DNA of 64,000 nucleotides from CALUTH01 sp964452495 (GCA_964452495.1 CAYVMC010000002.1:1-64000); one strand, 5' to 3'; shown: positions 37,624-49,200, numbered from the stretch's first letter. The notes: generated by a model not told the origin, from the sequence alone. Program-made: numbers and translations.

Positions 37624-37839
37624 TCAAAAAAGCCCAAACAAGTTTGGCTTTTTATTCACTCCTTTGTTATAGAAATTGTATTCCATAGAATTATTATCTT
37701 TAAAGTTATAAGAATACTTATTTAACTGTGTTCTGCGATAACTTTCAAAAGCTGTTTGTAGTTCCTTTGCAAACTTTTTTCTAAATTCAGGATAAGTTAT
37801 TTCTAAAGTTTCTCTTGTCAGCTTATTTTTCACTTTCAT
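37624..37839 (-). CDS. Small hypothetical protein (71 aa)
   Basis: Basic 71-aa product beginning MKVKNKLTRETLEITYPEF, with no signal peptide or membrane helix and no recognised domain. It lies 48 nt downstream of the next minus-strand gene, forming part of a three-gene row of small proteins (38312 down to 37624). The Shine-Dalgarno is weak. It is kept because the frame is co-directional and the composition is protein-like; confidence is modest. Confidence 0.45.
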   Translation of the reverse strand: MKVKNKLTRETLEITYPEFRKKFAKELQTAFESYRRTQLNKYSYNFKDNNSMEYNFYNKGVNKKPNLFGLF

Positions 37840-37887
37840 TTCGCTACGCTACATTACAGATGCAGGCTCACAAGTTTCGCCATAGGT

Positions 37888-38097
37888 TCAACTGTTCGCT
37901 TTGCAAAAATCATCTTCAAACCCTCTTATATTATCAAGCTCTATATTGTACCTTTTACCTTGTTTATCAACGCAAGTCGCATAATCTATCTCTGCATCGG
38001 CAAACTTATTTTTCCAAATACAAATCAACAAGCCGATTTCTTGAGTCTTTAAGTTTAAAACCTTTGTTCCATAGAGTGCATAGTCTTTTTCTGTCAT
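37888..38097 (-). CDS. Small hypothetical protein (69 aa)
   Basis: 69-aa product beginning MTEKDYALYGTKVLNLKTQE, then IGLLICIWKNKFADAEIDYATCVDKQGKRYNIELDNI, which reads like a small SH3-like beta barrel. Its ATG overlaps the stop of the preceding gene (TAATG), and GGAAAG is just upstream, which supports translation by coupling. The function is unknown. Similar small beta proteins occur in phage and plasmid accessory regions. Confidence 0.6.
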   Translation of the reverse strand: MTEKDYALYGTKVLNLKTQEIGLLICIWKNKFADAEIDYATCVDKQGKRYNIELDNIRGFEDDFCKANS

Positions 38098-38312
38098 TAT
38101 TCTTTCCTTTCAATCATCAAGTCTGAATAGATATCATCAGGCTTTTGTGGATCAATTAAAAACACCTTCATAAATACAAATCTTTCTCCGTAAGAGTTTT
38201 CACAAATTACAGTGTCGAAGTTATAGAAACCGACTACTTTGTAATGCTCATTATCAGAGTTCTCAAAGCCTTTAATCTTTTTAAGTTTGTATTTTTTGCC
38301 TAATTCAATCAT
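38097..38312 (-). CDS. Small hypothetical protein (71 aa)
   Basis: 71-aa product MIELGKKYKLKKIKGFENSD... ending LMIERKE, with a pattern of short beta strands (HYKVVGFYNFDTVICENSYGERFVFMKVF). AGAGGTAAC precedes the ATG. It is coupled to the 69-aa gene by a one-base overlap, so the two form an operon. About 95 bp upstream of its start lies the 11-bp repeat array at 38408-38462, a candidate control site. Confidence 0.6.
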   Translation of the reverse strand: MIELGKKYKLKKIKGFENSDNEHYKVVGFYNFDTVICENSYGERFVFMKVFLIDPQKPDDIYSDLMIERKE

Positions 38313-38407
38313 TGTTACCTCTTATCAGCAATGACATTCATCATCACTCTTAATGAGTAAAATATCAAGCAAACTCTCTCAAAACGTATCATTCAGATAC
38401 AATTTAT

Positions 38408-38462
38408 TTTTTTGAACACTTTTTGAACGGTATTAAAACAGATTTTCAATACCATTTAAAAA
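38408..38462 (+). repeat. 11-bp repeat array, left (five units)
   Basis: Five head-to-tail 11-mers: TTTTTTGAACA, CTTTTTGAACG, GTATTAAAACA, GATTTTCAATA, CCATTTAAAAA (consensus roughly nnnTTTnAAnn). The first two units share 19 exact bases with the reverse complement of the array at 56258. The last unit slightly overlaps the end of the gene that stops at 38456. Confidence 0.75.
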
Positions 38463-38680
38463 TTTTTGTTGTCAGGATAATTTATAAAATAAGCGTTTAC
38501 AGTATCAGAGTCTCGCCTTAAATTTTCGACGATTGGAGTAAGATTATACAGCTCTTCAATCTCTTGTTGCGTCCTGCAAAAATAATCAATTACAGTAGCT
38601 GTATTATAAATCCGCTCAGCTAATTTTTCTAACTTCCTAAAATCTTTTTGTTTAATCTTGTATTTCTTACTTTTACTCAT
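38456..38680 (-). CDS. Small hypothetical protein (74 aa)
   Basis: I start at the ATG at 38680 (MSKSKKYKIKQKDFRKLEKL) because a perfect AAGGAGG sits 6 nt upstream; an in-frame ATG further up would place that site inside the gene. The 74-aa product is basic and helical (IYNTATVIDYFCRTQQEIEELYNLTPIVENL), possibly a small DNA-binding or regulatory protein. It is divergent from the defence operon, with only about 80 bp between starts, so it could regulate it, but no HTH is certain. Confidence 0.6.
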   Translation of the reverse strand: MSKSKKYKIKQKDFRKLEKLAERIYNTATVIDYFCRTQQEIEELYNLTPIVENLRRDSDTVNAYFINYPDNKNF

Positions 38681-38762
38681 ACGACCTCCTTTTTTAAGTG
38701 TCGTATTCATCACTCAATTACAAAATAAAGTCAATATACTTTTTTTATGATAATATTAATTT

Positions 38763-41576
38763 ATGATTTCAGGTGCATTAGAATCAAAAGAATATTCCCC
38801 AGGAATGCGGGTTATTATCCGTAATGAAGAATGGATGATAAAAAAAGTTGAAAATAACAGTATTGGCAAAAAAGCACTATATTGCAAAGGAATTTCTCCT
38901 CTCGTAAAAGATCGAGAAGCAATTTTTTTGGCGGATTTAGAAAAAATCGAAATAATTAATCCTGCTGAGATAAAATTGGTATGTGATAATTCTCCCAATT
39001 TTAAAAAATCACGATTATATATAGAGAGTAATTGGCGTCAAAAAGCTCCAACTGATAACGAATTACATATTGGCAACAAAGCGGCTATGGATGTATTAAA
39101 TTACCAATTGGTTCCGGCTTCAATAGCACTTAAACAAATCCGACAAAGGATTCTTTTAGCAGATTCAACTGGGCTTGGTAAAACACTTGAGGCTGGCATC
39201 TTAATGTCGGAGCTAATATTAAGGGGGAAAGGAAAACGTATTTTAGTTGTCTCTTCAAAAAGTATGATGACACAATTTCAAAAAGAAATGTGGAACAGAT
39301 TTTCTATTCCTTTAGTAAGACTTGATTCTACAAAAATACATAAAATTAGAGAGGATTTGCCGTCAAATTATAATCCATTTTTTTATTATGATAAAACGAT
39401 TATTTCTATTGATACTTTGAAACGAGATATTGAATACCGAACACATTTAGAAAAGGCTTTTTGGGATATCATCGTTATTGATGAAGCTCAAAATGTTGCC
39501 CAGCGAAGTGGCCACTCTCAAAGATCAAAATTAGCAGAATTATTAGCCCAAAGGTCTGATACTTTAATTATGTTATCTGCAACTCCCCATGATGGAAGAC
39601 CAGAAAGTTTTGCATCATTAATGAATATGCTGAATCCAACGGCAATCGCTAATCCAAGTGATTATACAACAGAAGATATTAAGGGATTATGTGTAAGACG
39701 TTTTAAAAATGATATTAAAAATGAAATCATTTCGAGATTCCAAGAAAGAGAAGTTCATATAATTAAGATTAATGCAACGCAACAAGAAGAAAACGTATTT
39801 GATATATTTTCGAAGATGCATTTATATATGGATAATAATAAAAAAAACTATTCAAAAGATCTATTATTTAAAACTATTATAGAGAAATCACTGTTCTCTA
39901 GCCCTGCTGCTTGTTTAAAGAGCATCAATGAGAGAATTCATAAACTCGAAAATAGACATGATAATTCTGGTGATATTGATAAATTAAATGAACTAAAATA
40001 CGCAATAGAAAACATTAAACCAGACAACTTTTCTCGTTATACGGCATTGTTAAATTTATTAAAATCTTCTGAATATAACTGGAATGTAAAAAATACAAAA
40101 GATCGTATTGTAATTTTTACTGAAAGAATTGAAACAATGAGATATTTGGTAAATGGTTTAAGAGAAGATTTAAATTTATCGGCAGAAATTCAAGAATTAT
40201 ACGGAGGAATGAATGATATAGAACAACAAAGAATTGTTGATGAATTTATCAGAGAAGAATCTCGCATACGAATTCTAGTTGCTTCTGATGTTGCATCTGA
40301 AGGTATAAACTTGCACTATTTAAGCCACAGGCTTATTCATTTCGATATACCTTGGTCATTGATGGTATTTCAACAAAGGAATGGTCGTATAGACAGATAT
40401 GGACAGACAGAAAAACCGGATATTAGATATTTCCTAATAAATAGTTCTAACAATAAAATTAAAGGCGACACAAGAACTATGGAAATATTAATTGAAAAAG
40501 AACAACAAGCATATAAAAACATCGGAGATCCTGCGATGTTACTAGGGAAAAATGATGTTTCAGAAGAAGAACTCGTCGTTGGAAAAGCTATAGAAAATAA
40601 TTTATCAGAATCAGATTTTCTAAACAATTTTAATCCCTTCGAAACATTATTACAAGAAGTTTCTAATGATAAGCAAACAATTGTACCAATAGAAGATAAA
40701 ACATTATTTAATGATATAGGTTATCTTGAAACTGCTATCGGATATTTTGCCCAGACAGAATCTTTTCAGGCTCGTAAACTTTCAACTGTTAATGGTATTG
40801 AGTTACAGATATCTCCAAGTTTGGAAAGACGACTAAATGCATTGTTACCTCGTGAAATAATGAGAGGGAAAAGTAATATTACATTAAGTCCGGATAAGGA
40901 ATTTTGTATGCAAGAGATGAAAAAATGTATGCAGAACTCTTTAACGGAAACTGCTTGGCCAGAGACTCAATATTTATGGAAAATTCATCCTATATTTGAT
41001 TGGATTAATGACAAAACGAGCATTATATATAAGCGCAATGAAGCTCCTTTGATATTTTTATCTAATAATTCTATAGCATATAAAGAGTTTATATTCATAG
41101 TTTCAGGAATAATTCCAAATAGAAAGGCTACTCCTCTTATTAATGAATGGTTTGGTTTACATTATGTGAATAATAAATTTGATAAAATATATTCAATGGA
41201 TGAAGTTATTAAAAAAACGAACATAGATAAAGATGACAATCCTAATATTAATGTATTTGACCAAGCGAGTCTGGACTTAGCACAAGATTTATTGGCTGAA
41301 GTAATACAAAAATCAAAAGAGGAAATGTCCCAAAAATGTATTGTTTATAATAAAGATATAGATCCTAAAATATATCAAGAAATAGAGAATTTGGATAATT
41401 TAAGACAAAAAAGAAAAGATTATCAATTATCACTATTTGAAAATGATAGAAAAAGGAATGAAAAAGAACGGCAAATTGATGCTCTATTTAACGATTATAT
41501 TGATTGGGTAAAAGACACTTTAGAGATAGAAGACAATCCATATCTAAAGGTGATTGCGGTGATTACAGGAGTATAG
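38763..41576 (+). CDS. SNF2-family helicase of a DISARM-like defence operon (DrmD-like)
   Basis: Large superfamily-2 DNA translocase, first gene of the four-gene operon. The 937-aa product has Walker A LLADSTGLGKTLEAGILMSEL (P-loop about 134-141), Walker B/DEAQ box IIVIDEAQNVAQRS (about 238), motif III MLSATPHDG (about 275), then the C-terminal RecA lobe VIFTERIETMRYLV, ASDVASEGINLHYLSHRLIHFD and FQQRNGRIDRYGQ (about 500-545). This RapA/DrmD-type arrangement with a ~400-aa C-terminal extension is what class-1 DISARM DrmD looks like. No Shine-Dalgarno precedes the ATG; a -10-like TATGATAAT lies about 8 bp upstream, so the mRNA may be nearly leaderless. The methyltransferase starts one base after the stop. 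Confidence 0.85.
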   Translation: MISGALESKEYSPGMRVIIRNEEWMIKKVENNSIGKKALYCKGISPLVKDREAIFLADLEKIEIINPAEIKLVCDNSPNFKKSRLYIESNWRQKAPTDNELHIGNKAAMDVLNYQLVPASIALKQIRQRILLADSTGLGKTLEAGILMSELILRGKGKRILVVSSKSMMTQFQKEMWNRFSIPLVRLDSTKIHKIREDLPSNYNPFFYYDKTIISIDTLKRDIEYRTHLEKAFWDIIVIDEAQNVAQRSGHSQRSKLAELLAQRSDTLIMLSATPHDGRPESFASLMNMLNPTAIANPSDYTTEDIKGLCVRRFKNDIKNEIISRFQEREVHIIKINATQQEENVFDIFSKMHLYMDNNKKNYSKDLLFKTIIEKSLFSSPAACLKSINERIHKLENRHDNSGDIDKLNELKYAIENIKPDNFSRYTALLNLLKSSEYNWNVKNTKDRIVIFTERIETMRYLVNGLREDLNLSAEIQELYGGMNDIEQQRIVDEFIREESRIRILVASDVASEGINLHYLSHRLIHFDIPWSLMVFQQRNGRIDRYGQTEKPDIRYFLINSSNNKIKGDTRTMEILIEKEQQAYKNIGDPAMLLGKNDVSEEELVVGKAIENNLSESDFLNNFNPFETLLQEVSNDKQTIVPIEDKTLFNDIGYLETAIGYFAQTESFQARKLSTVNGIELQISPSLERRLNALLPREIMRGKSNITLSPDKEFCMQEMKKCMQNSLTETAWPETQYLWKIHPIFDWINDKTSIIYKRNEAPLIFLSNNSIAYKEFIFIVSGIIPNRKATPLINEWFGLHYVNNKFDKIYSMDEVIKKTNIDKDDNPNINVFDQASLDLAQDLLAEVIQKSKEEMSQKCIVYNKDIDPKIYQEIENLDNLRQKRKDYQLSLFENDRKRNEKERQIDALFNDYIDWVKDTLEIEDNPYLKVIAVITGV

Positions 41577-41577
41577 A

Positions 41578-44500
41578 ATGGATTTAACAGGAATTAATAA
41601 TCATAATGAATATTATACCAACCATTATTTTTCTTCTATCTTTGAAGAAAATGCTTCTTCTACTGTTTCTTCTTGGCGTATTAAATCACAAAATAATGAA
41701 AATATTCAAACTCCATGGGCAAAATTAAAATCTTGCTTGAGTTCTTATAAGAAAACAAATGAGTTTATTTCTAAAAATTTATCTGATTTAAAAAAAGCTG
41801 AAGCAATTATAGATTTCAGCAATAATATACTAACAGCATTGTCTTATGATAATTGCGCTTTGCCATTTGTTATTAATTTGAATTCATCATTGGATATACC
41901 AGTATATTTGGAAATAAAAAAGAACAATGGAGCACCATTATTATGGATATTATTATCAACAAATACTCATGATAATGAAAATATACTTGAATGTAATTGT
42001 TTTGATGCAAATAGTGTGCTAGATGAAAGTTTAGACTATTACCAAACAAATATATCAAATGAAAATCTTGTTTCTCAAATATTTTTTGATGTAGAAGAAC
42101 CTCCAAGATGGATCATTTTAATTGGTTATAATCAAATTTGTCTATTAGATAGAAACAAATGGGCAGAAAAAAGATTTTTGGAATTTGATTTAGATACTAT
42201 ATACCAGAGGCAAGAAGATTCTACTTTCCAAGCTATGTCTGTATTATTACATAAAGAATCTTTATGTCCTAATGAAGGTATTTCTGTTTTAGATGAGTTT
42301 AGTGATGAATCATATAGACACGCAAATGATGTATCTAAAGACTTAAAATATTCTTTGAGAGAATGTATAGAATTACTAGGAAATGAAGTTTTATATGATA
42401 TGTCTCATAGGCTAGGTCGTGATTTAGATTCAGACCCAGTAGATTCAGGTGAATTAACCATTCAATGTCTACGCTTTATGTATCGAATGCTATTTTTACT
42501 TTTTATAGAAGCTAGACCTGAATTAGGATATGCACCGATAAAAAATCAGACTTATTTTTCTGGATATTCATTAGAAAGCTTAAGAGATATTGCTGATTCA
42601 ATAAGAGATGAAACTTCAAATGTTGGTAATGGGTATTATTTACATGAAACATTATCAAAGTTATATGATTTAATTTATAAAGGTTATCCTAATAATGATG
42701 AAGAATTAAAAAGACTTCAAGCTGAAGGAACATTACATGATGTCTTTGTAATAGAACCACTAAAAGCACACATCTTTGATATAGAAAAGACTCCTATGCT
42801 AAGAGATTCAAAAATCAGAAATAGTGTAATGCTAAAAATAATTGATTTAATGAGTCTTACAAGAAAAGGTGGTAAAAATACAAGAAGGGGCCGAATATCT
42901 TATGCTACATTAGGTATAAACCAATTAGGATCTGTATATGAAGCATTATTATCATATAGAGGTTTTATTGCCGAGCAAACTTTATTTGAAGTCAAAAAAG
43001 CTGATGATAAATTTGATGAATTAGATGTAGGTTATTTTATTCCAGAATCAGAACTTGATAACTACAAAGAAGAAGAACGTGTAAGATACGAAGATTCTGA
43101 AAAAAAAGGACAATTAAGACAATACCCAAAAGGAACATTTATCTATCGTTTAGCAGGACGAGAAAGAGAAAAATCGGCATCCTATTATACGCCTGAATGT
43201 TTAACAAAATGTCTTGTAAAATATGCACTTAAAGAACTTTTAAAAGATAAAACAGCTGATGAGATATTAAGTTTAAAGGTTTGTGAGCCTGCAATGGGTT
43301 CTGCGGCCTTTTTGAATGAGGCAATAAATCAATTATCTGAGGCATATATTGAACTAAAAGAAAAAGAGTTAGGACAAAATATATCTTATGATAAGCGTTG
43401 GGAAGAAATCCAAAAAGTAAAAATGTATATTGCAGACAATAACGTTTATGGAATTGACTTAAATCCCACTGCTGTAGAACTTGCAGAAGTTTCCTTATGG
43501 CTTAACACAATTTATCCTGGGGGATATGTTCCTTGGTTTAATACTCAATTAATTAATGGTAATTCTTTAATCGGTGCAAGAAAAGAATGTTACTCTAAGC
43601 ATCAAATAATAGATGGCATTGCAAAAGCCAGCAGATGGTATAATTATGCTCCACAAAGGGTCCCTATCGGAGAAAAGAGACAGCCTAAAACACAAATATA
43701 TCATTTCTTGTTAGGTGATCCCGGTATGTGTGATTATAACGATAAAGTTATAAAAGAACTTGAAAAAGATAATATACAAATTATAAAAAATTGGAGAAAT
43801 AATTTCTGTAATACATATTCAGATGAGAATATTGAAACATTATTGAGATTATCATCTACGATTGATAAATTATTTGAACAACAGGTTAAATTAAGAAAAG
43901 AGGTAGAAGAAAAAACTGCGGATTATCTTCCTATATTTGGGAAAGAAGATAATAGAGCAATATCTCATACTACTATAAGAGAGAAAGATGAAATTTTTAA
44001 AAAAATCTATAAATCCGAACAAATGGAAAATGCTGGCCCTTATGCAAGATTAAAATTTGCAATGGATTATTGGTGTGCGTTATGGTTCTGGCCAATCGAC
44101 AAAGCTGATATGCTTCCAGATAAAGATACTTTTCTAGCAGAAATGTCTTTAATATTGGAGGGTGGTATAACATCTGTAACCAACAAAAAAAATGGGCAAT
44201 TAACATTATTTTCAACAGGTATAAAAAAACTAGCAGAAGATATGTTAAAACAATTTGATGAAAGTAATGGTGCTGTTAATCTTGATGAATTATGTGAGAA
44301 ATTACCTCGCTTGAAACTTGTAAAAGAAATTGCCAATAAAAATAAGTTTATGCATTGGGAGCTTGAATTTGCCGATATTTTTGCAGAACGTGGCGGGTTT
44401 GATTTAATACTTGGTAATCCCCCATGGCTTAAACTTGAATGGAAAGAACAGGATCTATTATCTAATAAAAATCCATTATTTGCTATAAGAAAATTATCTG

Positions 44501-46299
44501 CAACAGAAACGAAAGATAAAAGAAGTGAATCATTAAAAGATATAGATACATATAATGCTTATTTAGATGAATGTACATCTATAAATGGTACTCAAATATT
44601 TTTGAATGCAATACAAAATTATGACATATTAAGAAAGCAGCAAACAAATTTATTTAAGTGCTTTTTACCTCAAGCCTGGGTTTATGGAAATGATAATGGA
44701 ATATCAGCTTTTGTTCATCCTGATGGAGTATATGATGATCCGAATGCAGCGCCATTGAGGGAAGTTTTATATAAAAAATTGAAATATCATTTCCATTTTA
44801 TAAACGAAATGAATCTTTTTGAAGATGTTGATCATCATCTTCAATATGGCTTAAATATCTATTCAAATGGAAATAAAAATATTTCATTTGATTCAATAGC
44901 TAACTTATTCAATCCAAAAACAATTGATGAATGTTATATTCAAACAGGTGGTACAGATTTAGGTATTAAAGATCAAAATAATAATTGGAATATAAAAGGT
45001 GATATTGAAAGAGTAATTAAAGTCAATAAACAAGACTTACTTATTTTTGCCAGGTTATTAAGTAATTCCAACAATTACAAAGATGCAAAATTACCAGCAA
45101 TACAAGTAAAACAGTTGATAAAAGTTTTAGAATTATTTAATCAATGCAAAACAATTGGAGATAGTGAAGATTTTTATTTCTCAGTTATGTGGGACGAAGC
45201 TAATTCACAAAAAGATAATACAATAAAACGAGATGTCCATATACCGTTAACCTTACTTGAAACAATTTATTCAGGACCTCATATATCAGTAGCTAATCCA
45301 ATTTTTAAAGCTTCAAGAAAAATATGTAGAATAAATTCAGATTATGATGTTGTTGATATATTAAATATTTCTAGTGAATATATTCAAAGATGTAATTATA
45401 GTATCGCAACAAAAATAGAAGATTATTGTTCTAAAATTTCCCAAATTGATTCTTCTATCTTATATACAGATAATTATAGAATTGCAGCAAGAAAAATGCT
45501 AAGTATAACAGGAGAGAGAACGCTTATTCCTGCAATTATACCTCCAAAGACTGCACATATAAATGGGATAGTAAGTTTTACTTCTTTAGATTTAAATAAA
45601 TTTTCAATAATTTCTGGTTTATTTGCATCATTACCTTATGATTTTTTTGTTAAATTATCTGGAAAATCGAATCTTCAAGAAGATTTAGCTGAAAAACTTC
45701 CATTACTGGAATCTAAGTTATCATTTGCAATTATTCAAAGAGCTTTAATGCTTAATTGCCTAACAAAATATTATGATGAACTTTGGCAAGATCAATATAA
45801 TGAAGATTTTAATAAAGAAATATGGTCAAAAGTTGATTCAAGACTTGACAATAGCAAATTCAAAAATCTGACAAAAGAATGGAAATGGGAAACACCCTTA
45901 AGAACATATTATGAACGCCGTCAGGCTCTTGTTGAAATAGATGTTCTTACTTCTATGGCTTTAGGTATGACACTAGAACAGTTAAAAACAATTTATCAAA
46001 TACAGTTCCCTGTACTAAGAATGTATGAAGATGATACTTGGTATGATAAAAAAGGCAGAATTATATTCACAAATAACAGAGGTTTAACCGGCGTAGGTTT
46101 AACGCGTCAGGAATGGGAATCTGTAAAAGATTATAGAGAAGGTCAAACTGTTACTCAAACCATTCAGGATGATACTATGCCAAACGGACCGATAGAAAGA
46201 ACCATCACATATTATGCTCCGTTTGACAAGTGTAACAGAGAAGAAGATTACGAAACTGCTTGGGCCTTTTTTGAAGAAAAATATAAGGAGGGTAAATAA
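41578..46299 (+). CDS. Large N6-adenine DNA methyltransferase (DrmMI/PglX-like)
   Basis: 1573-aa DNA methylase, probably marking host DNA for the operon. SAM-binding motif I is VCEPAMGSAAFLNEA (about 567-581). The acidic loop is YGIDLNPTAVELAEVSLWL (about 625). Catalytic motif IV is LILGNPPWLKLEW (about 944-956), i.e. NPPW, typical of N6-adenine enzymes. An insert of about 350 aa separates motif I from motif IV. A conserved YYTPECLTKCLVKYAL helix precedes motif I. The ~540-aa N-terminus and ~600-aa C-terminus probably hold target recognition; no nuclease motif was identified. RBS AGGAG overlaps the helicase stop, and its TAA overlaps the next ATG. Confidence 0.9.
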   Translation: MDLTGINNHNEYYTNHYFSSIFEENASSTVSSWRIKSQNNENIQTPWAKLKSCLSSYKKTNEFISKNLSDLKKAEAIIDFSNNILTALSYDNCALPFVINLNSSLDIPVYLEIKKNNGAPLLWILLSTNTHDNENILECNCFDANSVLDESLDYYQTNISNENLVSQIFFDVEEPPRWIILIGYNQICLLDRNKWAEKRFLEFDLDTIYQRQEDSTFQAMSVLLHKESLCPNEGISVLDEFSDESYRHANDVSKDLKYSLRECIELLGNEVLYDMSHRLGRDLDSDPVDSGELTIQCLRFMYRMLFLLFIEARPELGYAPIKNQTYFSGYSLESLRDIADSIRDETSNVGNGYYLHETLSKLYDLIYKGYPNNDEELKRLQAEGTLHDVFVIEPLKAHIFDIEKTPMLRDSKIRNSVMLKIIDLMSLTRKGGKNTRRGRISYATLGINQLGSVYEALLSYRGFIAEQTLFEVKKADDKFDELDVGYFIPESELDNYKEEERVRYEDSEKKGQLRQYPKGTFIYRLAGREREKSASYYTPECLTKCLVKYALKELLKDKTADEILSLKVCEPAMGSAAFLNEAINQLSEAYIELKEKELGQNISYDKRWEEIQKVKMYIADNNVYGIDLNPTAVELAEVSLWLNTIYPGGYVPWFNTQLINGNSLIGARKECYSKHQIIDGIAKASRWYNYAPQRVPIGEKRQPKTQIYHFLLGDPGMCDYNDKVIKELEKDNIQIIKNWRNNFCNTYSDENIETLLRLSSTIDKLFEQQVKLRKEVEEKTADYLPIFGKEDNRAISHTTIREKDEIFKKIYKSEQMENAGPYARLKFAMDYWCALWFWPIDKADMLPDKDTFLAEMSLILEGGITSVTNKKNGQLTLFSTGIKKLAEDMLKQFDESNGAVNLDELCEKLPRLKLVKEIANKNKFMHWELEFADIFAERGGFDLILGNPPWLKLEWKEQDLLSNKNPLFAIRKLSATETKDKRSESLKDIDTYNAYLDECTSINGTQIFLNAIQNYDILRKQQTNLFKCFLPQAWVYGNDNGISAFVHPDGVYDDPNAAPLREVLYKKLKYHFHFINEMNLFEDVDHHLQYGLNIYSNGNKNISFDSIANLFNPKTIDECYIQTGGTDLGIKDQNNNWNIKGDIERVIKVNKQDLLIFARLLSNSNNYKDAKLPAIQVKQLIKVLELFNQCKTIGDSEDFYFSVMWDEANSQKDNTIKRDVHIPLTLLETIYSGPHISVANPIFKASRKICRINSDYDVVDILNISSEYIQRCNYSIATKIEDYCSKISQIDSSILYTDNYRIAARKMLSITGERTLIPAIIPPKTAHINGIVSFTSLDLNKFSIISGLFASLPYDFFVKLSGKSNLQEDLAEKLPLLESKLSFAIIQRALMLNCLTKYYDELWQDQYNEDFNKEIWSKVDSRLDNSKFKNLTKEWKWETPLRTYYERRQALVEIDVLTSMALGMTLEQLKTIYQIQFPVLRMYEDDTWYDKKGRIIFTNNRGLTGVGLTRQEWESVKDYREGQTVTQTIQDDTMPNGPIERTITYYAPFDKCNREEDYETAWAFFEEKYKEGK

Positions 46300-49200
46300 T
46301 GCTACCATCCGTATTAGCAAAACAATTACAAAGAGGATTATCTGATTATATTGAAACAACTTTCCCGATAACAAATCCTGTCTTTAAAGATTCAATAAGA
46401 AAAATGCTTGAAAGAAAAGATGCAGTTTTTCATGAACCTTATATCTCTATAAAATTACCATTCAGAGTCGCTGAAAATACTTTTGAATTTGAGACAATAC
46501 ATTCTTCATATAAACCGTATTTACATCAATACAAAGCATTTGAAAGATTAGCTTCGCAAAATCCACAATCTACATTAATAGCAACAGGTACTGGTTCAGG
46601 TAAAACAGAATGTTTCTTATATCCTATACTTGAATATTGTTATAAACATAGAGGTGAAGCAGGAATAAAAGCAATTATTATATATCCAATGAATGCACTT
46701 GCTACTGATCAAGCAAAAAGAATTGCCGAACTTATTTATAATTCTCCTGAACTAAAAAATAATGTTACAGTCGGATTGTATGTTGGTGGACAAGAAGAAC
46801 ATCCGTCAAGAATAATGGACAAAGAACATATAATTACAGATAAAGCGACTCTTTTAAATCATCCTCCGGATATTCTTTTGACAAACTATAAAATGCTGGA
46901 TTACTTATTAGTAAGACCAAAAGATGCACATTTATGGGACGAAAATAAAAAGGAGACTTTAAAATTTATTGCAGTTGATGAATTCCACACTTTTGATGGT
47001 GCGCAAGGAACTGATTTGGCTTGTTTACTAAGACGTTTAAAAGCAAGACTGGAAACACCCCCAAATCATTTGTGTTGTATCGGAACTTCTGCAACAATGG
47101 GTTCAAAAGATAGCGGACAAGAAATTCGGAACTATGCTGCAGAAGTCTTTGATGAAAATTTTGATGAAGAATCTATTATAACAGAAGACAGGCTTTCACC
47201 GTTTGAGTTTTTTGAAGATATTGAAACTACCGGTTTTAAATTCCCTTCAGATGAAGATGCCATAAAATTGCAAGAATATGCACAACACGAAGAACTGAAA
47301 AAATATTTATCCTATGCAACAAAGTGCTGGTTGGATAAGCCATATTCTGAAGATGAAATTATGCAAGATGATGCAAGGATAGATATTTCAGAACAACTTA
47401 TGCATCATCAGTTTTTTAGAATTTTGATCGAAAATATTAACGGATTATATGTTCAGACAAAATATATTAAAGATTCTTTGTATGACAAATATCCTGATAT
47501 CAAGGATACTGAAAATACTGATATATTAATTGATGCGCTGATAGCACTTGTGTCTCATGCCCGAATAAAAGGTTTAAGACCTTTTTTGAATGTTCAAGTA
47601 CAAGTTTGGTTTAAAGAATTAAGAAGATTGCTTGCAAATGTCAGTGAAAACCCCGAATTTGAGATAGGTGCTAATTTAAATCAAAATAATGCAAAATTTT
47701 ATTTGCCGGTAATTAACTGCAGAGATTGTGGCGCTACAGGTTGGGTATCAAGAAAAAATGAACGTGATAGTGTAGAAATTAAAGATTTTGATACTTTTTA
47801 TAATATATTTTTCAATAATAAAAAAGATGACAAAATAAAAATGATGTTTCCTGAATCGGAAGGAAAAGTCCCCCCAATTGGGATGAAAAAATATAAAATT
47901 TGTCCTGAGTGTATGAAACTTGAAAGTACGGAAGCTGATACCTGCACATCTTGTGGAAGGAAATATATAACTGTTTTTGTTCCTATTTTGCAGACAAGTT
48001 CAACAGAGAACCCTCAATATATTTGTCCATACTGCGGCAGCAAAAGAGGTTTATCCGTAATAGGTGTTAGAAGTACAACTGAAATCAGTGCAATACTTTC
48101 CCAATTATTTTCATCAAAATTTAATGATGATAAAAAAACTTTGGCATTTTCTGACAATGTTCAGGATGCTGCATTCAGTGCAGGCTTTTTTAATTCAAAA
48201 ACTTGGCGTTTTTCTTTAAGAATTGCTATTCAAAAATTTGCAAAAGAAAAAGGTAATCATTTAAGTTTAGAAAAATTTAGTGATGAATTTATTAAATATT
48301 ATAGAGATATCTTATCTGATGAAGAATTTATTTCTCAATTTATTGCTCCGAATATGACTTGGATGGCTGCGTATGAGCAGATGATAAAAGAGAATAATCT
48401 AGCACATAATGAAAAAACAACAAAACTTATAAAATTTATTGAAAATCGTTTAAGATATGAAATAATGCTTGAAATAGGATTAAATCGAAAAATAGGAAGA
48501 ACTCTTGAAAAATCTGGTTGTTTAACAGTTGAGTTTGATAAAAAAACAATAGATTCTATAGCAAGTGAAGTTGAAAACAGAGTTATTAATGAAGTTGGAG
48601 TGTTAAGGGATAAAAATACTGATTTCTTCAAATTGCTAGTATTAAATTATCTAAATGTTATTAGGTCAAATGGTGCATATAGTGATTCCGTTTTTGATAA
48701 TTTTGTTAAAGAAAAAGGCAACCCTTACAGATTATCAACTAATTCAAAGTATGGTGGTATTATGTGGCTTCCAGCATCTCAACCAGGAAGAAACACCCCA
48801 AAATTTTTATGTGAAATCATAAATCCTATAGGTACTAAAAACAATTTTGATAAATATACAGATAAACGATATCTTAACATTATTTCCTCTACATTCGGTA
48901 ACTTGCAGGTAATATGGAACGAACATATAGCAAATATTTCAAAAATAATATTTGATACACTTAAAAAACAACAAATATTAGTAAAATTTGAAGATTCACC
49001 TAACGGAATTGATGTTTATGCACTTGATAAAAATCAAATATATATTACTACGGATACATCATTATTGAATTGTATAAATTGCGGAAATAAACATACTGTA
49101 CCAACAAATATTCTTAATCTATATTCAAATAGTAACTGTATAGAACAAAATTGTTCAGGGAGTTATGAACAAATAGATATTGAAAATGATTATTATAACA

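Noticed and set aside
38408..38462. 11-bp repeats as a CRISPR array
   Set aside because: The units are contiguous with no spacers, far too short, and degenerate; no cas gene is present.
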